Shown here in pieces: positions 22,259-26,845 of a DNA stretch of 26,845 nt. The notes below the pieces were generated by a model. It was not told the DNA's origin and searched no databases. It saw only the letters and a list, made by a program, of their open reading frames with translations. The position numbers were made by a program, and so were the translations under genes. This stretch comes from Planctomycetaceae bacterium (GTDB taxonomy: Bacteria; Planctomycetota; Planctomycetia; Pirellulales; Pirellulaceae), in assembly GCA_007124535.1 (NCBI GenBank), contig SLEY01000596.1, forward strand, positions 1 through 26,845, in the 5' to 3' direction. Each line of letters opens with the position of its first letter. Position 1 is the stretch's first letter.

Positions 22259-23100
22259 ACTGGCAGCCGTTCTCCCGGGTGGGGTCCACAGCGATCCTGA
22301 TCGTGACTCTCGGTTGCGCGCCCTCGGTGCCTCCCGCTCCCTCCCTGACGTTGGCCACCACGACCAGCACTCGGGACAGTGGCCTGCTGGACGTATTGAT
22401 TCCGCAGTTCGAGCAGCAGACGGGGATCGCTGTCCGCGTGATTGCGGTGGGCAGCGGCCAAGCTCTGGAGATCGGACGGCGTGGCGATGCCGATGTGCTG
22501 CTGACCCACGCACCGGAGGCGGAAGAGGCATTCGTCGCCGTCGGCCATGCCCGGGCACGGCTTCCGTTGATGCACAACGACTTCGTTTTCGTCGGCCCTT
22601 CGGACGATCCCGCGGAACTGCAGCAGGCGGCCACGCTCCGCGACGTCCTGACCCGGATTGCCCAGACAGCCGCTCCGTTCGTCTCTCGCGGAGATCAATC
22701 CGGTACCCACTTGAAGGAGCAGTCGCTGTGGAAGCTGGCGGAACAGCAGCCCGCGGGGGCCTGGTATATTCAAGGCGGCGCGGGGATGAGCGAGACGCTC
22801 CGCATGGCGAACGAAATGCAGGCCTACACATTAAGCGACCGGGGAACTTTCCTTTCTCAGCGGCACCGACTGGACCTGGCGATCCTGTTTGCCGGAGTTC
22901 CCCAGTTGCGGAATCCCTATGCGGTGCTGGTGGTTGCGCCGCAGTCGCCGCTGCCGGGACAAGCGGCCGCTGCTATTCGGCAAGCGGCTGCCGCGCAGCA
23001 ATTTGCGGATTTTCTCCTCTCGCCCCAGGCCCGGAACCTGATCGCCCAGTTCGGCACGGAGACATTCGGCCAACCCCTTTTCTTTCCTTCGGCGCCTTGA
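22255..23100 (+). CDS. tupA: Tungstate-binding lipoprotein
   Basis: A 281-residue substrate-binding protein. The signal ends in the lipobox VTLGC, with Cys21 as the anchor. The TupA hallmark TTTSTRDSGLLD lies at 35-46, where the Thr/Ser side chains bind the oxyanion. The second hallmark, FVSRGDQSGTHLKE, lies at 142-155, and GMSETLRMANEMQAY follows. These favour tungstate over molybdate (ModA lacks the TTTS motif). The start codon is TTG at 22255, overlapping the tupC stop as TTGA, with AAGGA about seven bases upstream; no ATG fits the signal peptide. The likely use of W is a tungsten enzyme such as an aldehyde ferredoxin oxidoreductase or formate dehydrogenase elsewhere in the genome. Confidence 0.95.
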   Translation: MNWQPFSRVGSTAILIVTLGCAPSVPPAPSLTLATTTSTRDSGLLDVLIPQFEQQTGIAVRVIAVGSGQALEIGRRGDADVLLTHAPEAEEAFVAVGHARARLPLMHNDFVFVGPSDDPAELQQAATLRDVLTRIAQTAAPFVSRGDQSGTHLKEQSLWKLAEQQPAGAWYIQGGAGMSETLRMANEMQAYTLSDRGTFLSQRHRLDLAILFAGVPQLRNPYAVLVVAPQSPLPGQAAAAIRQAAAAQQFADFLLSPQARNLIAQFGTETFGQPLFFPSAP

Positions 23101-23181
23101 AAAATGGGTGGACTCCAGCACCTCCAACCACTCCACCAGCGCTTCCACCGATAGACCGCCGACCGTAGGTCTCCCAGCCCA

Positions 23182-23206
23182 GTCTTTTTAGGGACTCTAA
23201 AAAGTC
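23182..23206. repeat. AT-rich hairpin between tupA and the DUF5684-like gene
   Basis: GTCTTTTTAG (23182-23191) and CTAAAAAGTC (23197-23206) pair with one mismatch around a 5-base loop, 82 bases after the tupA stop. Its A/T stem stands out in a GC-rich genome. It may be part of a dispersed palindrome or a bidirectional transcription stop; no other copy is in the window. Confidence 0.4.
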
Positions 23207-23299
23207 GGGAGGGGACTTGCAATTGCGACGGGCAAGGTTCAAAAGTCCTGTTGGCTGCCGCCAATTGGCAGGTTCCTCAGATTCCGAAGGAGACAGGCA

Positions 23300-23539
23300 A
23301 TGTGGTTACTGGCTCAGAATGATGGGTTTCCCCTGATTTTTACGCTTCTGTCGTTGGTGCTGCTGCTGATTCCGGTGGTCAACATCGTGGCCGCCGTTGT
23401 GGTTTCCATCGATTTGGCCAAGTCATTCGGCAAGAGTGAGCTTTACGGGATTGGCATCTGGCTGCTGGGTTTCGTTTTTGTGCCGATGCTCGGCTACGGC
23501 GGCGATCGGTACGTCGGTCCTGCCGCGCTAGGCCCCTAG
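23300..23539 (+). CDS. Small DUF5684-like membrane protein
   Basis: A 79-residue protein with two hydrophobic segments: about 10-37 (FPLIFTLLSLVLLLIPVVNI onward) and about 48-64 (LYGIGIWLLGFVFVPML). The layout fits the DUF5684 domain: an IPVVNI turn, DLAKSFGKS between the helices, and a closing GYGGDRYVGPA. The function is unknown; in other bacteria the domain occurs alone or next to signal-peptidase-like proteins. AAGGAG lies seven bases before the ATG, an excellent ribosome site. It is 199 bases after tupA with a hairpin between, so it is probably not part of the transporter. It stops three bases short of the convergent fhcA stop. Confidence 0.8.
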   Translation: MWLLAQNDGFPLIFTLLSLVLLLIPVVNIVAAVVVSIDLAKSFGKSELYGIGIWLLGFVFVPMLGYGGDRYVGPAALGP

Positions 23540-23542
23540 ATG

Positions 23543-25234
23543 CTAAGACGATCCCCGCCCGCCCTTCTGTGGGCCACAGGGGATCGCAACCGGGCCTTGG
23601 AGGCTTTCGAGAGCGACCGGATAGTTCCGCATCTGGACGGAATAGTATTGTTGGAACCAGTCGGCGATTGATTTCTCCACGGCCGGGTCGTACTCGGGTG
23701 CCACGTACAGGGTGTTCCCGTCCGGCGCCTCGCGGAGTTCCCCGTCTTCGACGACGACCCGGCCGGCCTTCAACACATAACGTGGCAGCTGGAACATCTG
23801 CTCTTGATCGGGGTGCGGCAGGTAGATCGTGACGTCCGCGTCGGCCCCCACGCCCAAATGCCCCTTGTCGGTCAAACCCAACATCCGGGCCGGACCGGCG
23901 CGGGTGATGATGGCGATTTCGTTCAACGAGTATTCGCGGTCCATCTCGGCCACCGCGGATCCCTTCCGCACCGCCGGATGCACCGTTCGCAACCGATCCT
24001 GCCGGTAGGTCCGATCCATCAGCAACCGGATCACCTGGGGATACGAAAGGAACGAACCGCCGTTCGGATGGTCCGTGCTCATCGCCACTCGCCAAGGATC
24101 CTGGACTGACAGATACCATTCCAGGCCGATCGCCCACTGCCAGGCATGCACCCGGTTCTTGTTGCGATAGGTGATCGGGACGATGCCGCAACCCGCCTCC
24201 AGCTCCAAGTCGGAATTGAACCACTTGGTGCCGTAGATTTGGTGCAGGAAGTAGCCCAGCGGGCTGTCGCCGGTCATGCTGGTCGTGGGACCGAACATCA
24301 CTTGTCCCACGTCCACGGTGATATTGTCGTGGCGATTGACGTAGTCGGCTAACGGCTGGACTTTGGAAGAAAACGTCGATTCGTCCCCCTCGCCGCCGCC
24401 GTAGCTGTGGAATTGGATGTGCGTCATGTGGCCCCGGTGCCCCTCCAGGGCCTTCATCGTCTCCAGGGTGATGCGCCAGTTTCCCGGAACTCCCAGATTG
24501 TTGGGATGGATGTGGACCGGATGAGGCAGCTGTAACTCATCGACGGTCCGTGCCATTTCGCCCAGGATCTGGCGAGCGGTCACGTGATAGTAGTCCACCG
24601 GCTGGTCCAACTCCCGCACGTTGCCGCCCGCATGGTGTTTCCACACCTCGACCCCACCCGGATTGACCAATTTGACCGCGTAGGCTTTGGCTGCCCCCAT
24701 CAACCAGGCGACGAAGCCGCGGAGAAGTTCCGGCTCCCGCTCCTGGATGGCCTTCATGACAAAGTGGTTATTGCCCATCAGGAGATAGAACCCGTTGTCC
24801 AGGCAGGGCGTATCGTGGAATTCCTCGTGGGCATGGCGAGCGACCAGGGGGGCGACCGCGGCGTCGAAGGCGGAGGTGTAGCCCATCCCCGCATACTTGT
24901 AGCCGGTGACGAATGTGCTGGGCGCGCTGCCCAGCGTCCCACTGTGAGTCCAATGGGTCCGCGGGACCACTTGGCCATGCCGTCTTTCTTCCGGCCGCAG
25001 TTTGCGAGCGGCGTTGACTTTCGGCCCCGCGATATGGCAGTGCATGTCGATGCCCCCCGGCATCACCACCATGCCGGACGCGTCGATGGTCCGTACGGGG
25101 CGAACGGCAGGATCTAAGGGGGGCGCTACAATCTTCCCGTCCCGGATCCACAGGTCCTGCACGCAGCCATCGACCTCGTTCGCCGGGTCGTAGACCGTGC
25201 CACCACGGATCTTCAAGTACGAATCCACCATCAT
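23543..25234 (-). CDS. fhcA: Formylmethanofuran dehydrogenase subunit A homologue (formyltransferase/hydrolase complex, FhcA)
   Basis: A 563-residue amidohydrolase of the FwdA/FhcA type. In bacteria the Fhc complex takes the formyl group from formyl-tetrahydromethanopterin via methylofuran and hydrolyses it to formate. Metal-site residues are conserved: His65 and His67 in MHCHIAG, Lys188 in AVKLVNPGG (the probable carboxylated Lys), His241/His243 in VHIHPNN, His272 in MTHIQFHSYGG and Asp388 in MSTDHPNGG. The LRPEERR segment after the first motif is family-specific. The start is ATG 25234 or the adjacent ATG 25231, with AAGG just upstream; a longer frame to 25285 has no support. No fhcB, fhcC or fhcD and no other H4MPT gene is in the window, so the complex is split or continues elsewhere. 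It lies 336 bases downstream of GAPDH on the same strand. Confidence 0.93.
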   Translation of the reverse strand: MMVDSYLKIRGGTVYDPANEVDGCVQDLWIRDGKIVAPPLDPAVRPVRTIDASGMVVMPGGIDMHCHIAGPKVNAARKLRPEERRHGQVVPRTHWTHSGTLGSAPSTFVTGYKYAGMGYTSAFDAAVAPLVARHAHEEFHDTPCLDNGFYLLMGNNHFVMKAIQEREPELLRGFVAWLMGAAKAYAVKLVNPGGVEVWKHHAGGNVRELDQPVDYYHVTARQILGEMARTVDELQLPHPVHIHPNNLGVPGNWRITLETMKALEGHRGHMTHIQFHSYGGGEGDESTFSSKVQPLADYVNRHDNITVDVGQVMFGPTTSMTGDSPLGYFLHQIYGTKWFNSDLELEAGCGIVPITYRNKNRVHAWQWAIGLEWYLSVQDPWRVAMSTDHPNGGSFLSYPQVIRLLMDRTYRQDRLRTVHPAVRKGSAVAEMDREYSLNEIAIITRAGPARMLGLTDKGHLGVGADADVTIYLPHPDQEQMFQLPRYVLKAGRVVVEDGELREAPDGNTLYVAPEYDPAVEKSIADWFQQYYSVQMRNYPVALESLQGPVAIPCGPQKGGRGSS

Positions 25235-25250
25235 CTGCCTTATAGGAACA

Positions 25251-25277
25251 CCGAAAGGAAGGAACCGTTTCCTTCGG
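25251..25277 (-). promoter_or_regulatory. Hairpin in the fhcA leader
   Basis: CCGAA-A-GGAA (25251-25260) pairs with TTCC-TTCGG (25269-25277), nine pairs with one bulged A and an 8-base loop. It ends 17 bases before the fhcA start, close to the ribosome site, so it could affect translation. Confidence 0.3.
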
Positions 25278-25480
25278 AACGGCACGCAAGCTGTTCCGGC
25301 GCCCTATCATGGCGGGCGAATCGCGGGCGGGCAAGACGCCGCTCCGTCATGGCGTTCGGATTGCCGGACGAGGGCCGCGTCGGAAGAACGGAGCGAGCAA
25401 GCCGTAGAAAGGCCGATGCCGCGGAAAGCAGGCGAGTTGTGGCACAGACCGACGAGTGAAATGCGCAGCGCGCCAAGGGG

Positions 25481-25546
25481 CCCGATCCTCGCCGAGCGGT
25501 TCGAACGAGGATCGGGGAACGGTTCGGCGATCTGCAGCCCAGATCG
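25481..25546 (-). terminator. Tandem hairpins downstream of GAPDH
   Basis: The first hairpin (25528-25546; CGATCTG / CAGATCG, 5-base loop) starts 24 bases after the GAPDH stop. The second (25481-25516) has a perfect 11-base stem, CCCGATCCTCG / CGAGGATCGGG, around a 14-base loop. There is no T tract. The position fits a termination or 3'-stabilising region that separates highly expressed gap from fhcA. Confidence 0.45.
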
Positions 25547-25570
25547 CAGACGGTCACGTGGCGCCAAGCC

Positions 25571-26578
25571 TTACCGACCGGCCATGTACTGGATCAGATC
25601 GATCAGACGCTGCGAGTAACCCCACTCGTTGTCGTACCAGCTGATCACCTTGAAGAAGCGATCGTTCAGTTCCATGCCCGCTGTGGCGTCGAAGATCGAC
25701 GACAGCTCGCAGCTCATGAAATCGGTCGACACGACCTGCTCCTCGGTGTACCCCAAAATGCCCTGCATGCTGCCTTCGGCGGCTTCCTTCATCTTCGCGC
25801 AGATGTCCTGATAGCTGGTCGCCTGTTCGGTGCGGAAGGTCAGGTCGACCATCGACACGTTCGCGGTGGGCACTCGGACGGCCATGCCCGTCAATTTGCC
25901 TTTCAGGGCCGGCAGGACCAATCCGACCGCCTTGGCGGCCCCGGTCGAGGCGGGAATCAGATTCGTGTAGGCGTTCCGGCCGCCACGCCAGTCCTTTTTG
26001 GAAGGCCCGTCCTGGGTCGGTTGCGTGGCCGTCGCCGCATGAACCGTCGTCATCAAGCCTTCCGCCAAACCGTAGTTGTCCTGGATCACTTTGGCGATCG
26101 GGGCCAAGCAGTTCGTGGTGCAGGAGGCATTCGACACGACCGTGGATTGGGGATCGAAGTCTTCATGATTCACGCCCATCAGCAGGGTCGGAACCTGGTC
26201 GGGCGTCTTGGTGGGGGCGGAGATGACCACGCGTTTTGCGCCCCCCTGGATATGGCGAGCGGCCCCCTCGTAATTGGTGAACAGGCCGGTCGATTCGATC
26301 ACATAATCGGCGCCCAAGTCGCCCCAGGGCAGGTTCTCCGGCTCGCGGACCGACATGCAGGGCACGCGCGTGCCGTTGACGATCAACGCGTCATCCTGAG
26401 CCTCGACGGTCCCCGAGAACCGGCCGTGGTTCGAATCGTACTTCAACAGGTAGCCCAGGTTGCCCGCCGGGACCAAATCGTTGATCCCCACAAACTCGAT
26501 CTCCGGAACCTGGCTGCCGATCCGCATCACCAGACGCCCGATTCTCCCAAAACCATTGATCCCGATTTTAATCGCCAT
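25571..26578 (-). CDS. gap: Glyceraldehyde-3-phosphate dehydrogenase, type I
   Basis: This cytosolic enzyme interconverts glyceraldehyde-3-phosphate and 1,3-bisphosphoglycerate in glycolysis and gluconeogenesis. The 335 residues match the family. The NAD fold opens with IGINGFGRIGRL, and Asp34 in GINDL indicates NAD preference. The catalytic motif SNASCTTNCLAP carries Cys153, and His180 lies in TTVHAATATQ. The C-terminus has SWYDNEWGYSQR. The segment ATQPTQDGPSKKDWRGGRNA replaces the more usual YTxxQxxxDxPHKDLRRARA and is typical of a subset of bacterial enzymes. GAGGAG lies nine bases before the ATG, the best ribosome site in the window, as expected for a highly expressed gene. Confidence 0.98.
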   Translation of the reverse strand: MAIKIGINGFGRIGRLVMRIGSQVPEIEFVGINDLVPAGNLGYLLKYDSNHGRFSGTVEAQDDALIVNGTRVPCMSVREPENLPWGDLGADYVIESTGLFTNYEGAARHIQGGAKRVVISAPTKTPDQVPTLLMGVNHEDFDPQSTVVSNASCTTNCLAPIAKVIQDNYGLAEGLMTTVHAATATQPTQDGPSKKDWRGGRNAYTNLIPASTGAAKAVGLVLPALKGKLTGMAVRVPTANVSMVDLTFRTEQATSYQDICAKMKEAAEGSMQGILGYTEEQVVSTDFMSCELSSIFDATAGMELNDRFFKVISWYDNEWGYSQRLIDLIQYMAGR

Positions 26579-26845
26579 GCTCTACTTCTCCTCAAGATTC
26601 GTTACAAAACTCGGCTTCCCGATACACGTTTTCCAGCAACCTCCGAGTGAGGAGGTGTCTTCCCGGCACCGCCCCCCGGATTCTCGGCAATACGGAAGAC
26701 GCTGATTGTACTGGAAGAAGCCGCCGAGTTTTAGGGGGCGTGCCCCAAAGCCGACAAATCGGCGAAAGAGAGGGGGGTAAGAAACCGCGACAACGACTGT
26801 TTCGACAAGGGCACATCGTGCGGTGCGAAATATGGATGGGTGGGA
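26579..26845. other. Upstream region of gap to the window edge
   Basis: These 267 bases should include the gap promoter. A minus-strand TACAAT (26705-26710) is a fair -10 but has no good -35. A small hairpin, ACCTCC / GGAGGT (26639-26656), would lie in the leader. No gene start was recognised before the edge. Confidence 0.3.

Larger units (their letters stand above)
25235..25570. other. 336-base gap between gap and fhcA
   Basis: Both flanking genes are on the minus strand. The gap holds tandem hairpins after the GAPDH stop and a leader hairpin before fhcA. Between them are about 200 GC-rich bases in which I see no gene and no clear promoter. Confidence 0.5.

Noticed and set aside
26592..26816. 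74-codon minus-strand frame upstream of gap
   Set aside because: No ribosome site, Arg/Pro/Ser-rich, and it overlaps the expected gap promoter and leader.
1..26845. CRISPR arrays, insertion sequences, rRNA or tRNA genes
   Set aside because: No regular spaced direct repeats, no transposase-like protein, and no conserved RNA cores were seen.

Overview
The window looks like part of a GC-rich planctomycete chromosome, probably of the Pirellulales/Thermogutta kind. This is inferred from gene content and not from any marker gene. The signs are: a bacterial formylmethanofuran-dehydrogenase-type subunit A (the archaeal-like C1 branch that planctomycetes share with methylotrophs); very large exported PQQ-propeller, malectin and ADP-ribosylglycohydrolase-like proteins; a small basic-tailed protein of a type I associate with planctomycetes; and patchy use of Shine-Dalgarno sites. 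There is no rRNA, tRNA, insertion sequence, phage gene or CRISPR array.

Layout. 1-3.8 kb (minus): a large unrecognised protein running off the left edge, a lipoprotein, and a small lysine-rich protein. 4.2-6.8 kb: a GlgX-type glycogen debranching enzyme, converging on and overlapping an FHA-domain protein. 7.0-9.5 kb (plus): a MoxR AAA+ ATPase and DUF58 protein pair. 9.5-12.5 kb (minus): CTP synthase translationally coupled to a DUF1844 protein, a strong hairpin, then a membrane protein of unknown function. 13.0-20.7 kb: an exported block with a 1155-residue PQQ-propeller / methyltransferase-like / malectin protein on the minus strand. Divergent to it are a signal-peptide tandem metallo-beta-lactamase-fold protein and a signal-peptide ADP-ribosylglycohydrolase-like protein. 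20.8-23.5 kb (plus): an overlapping tupB-tupC-tupA tungstate ABC transporter and a small DUF5684-like membrane protein. 23.5-26.6 kb (minus): fhcA and type I GAPDH.

How the genes relate. GlgX and GAPDH are central carbon metabolism and PyrG is nucleotide synthesis. FHA, MoxR and DUF58 probably form a chaperone/signalling module acting on membrane or secreted targets. The Tup transporter brings in tungstate. It lies tail to tail with fhcA, whose archaeal relatives sit in a W/Mo enzyme, but the two are not co-transcribed and the link may be only positional. The exported block is the most unusual part: three multi-domain secreted proteins around an 867-base gap that carries a three-way-junction-forming sequence and two further inverted repeats.

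Non-coding features worth attention are the three-way-junction sequence at 16495-16576, a 27-base-arm inverted repeat at 12731-12795, a 25-base-arm inverted repeat at 16690-16809, a palindrome at the predicted start of the pyrG transcript, and a 12-bp-stem hairpin after the pyrG-DUF1844 pair. All protein identities come from reading motifs by eye; no database search was possible.
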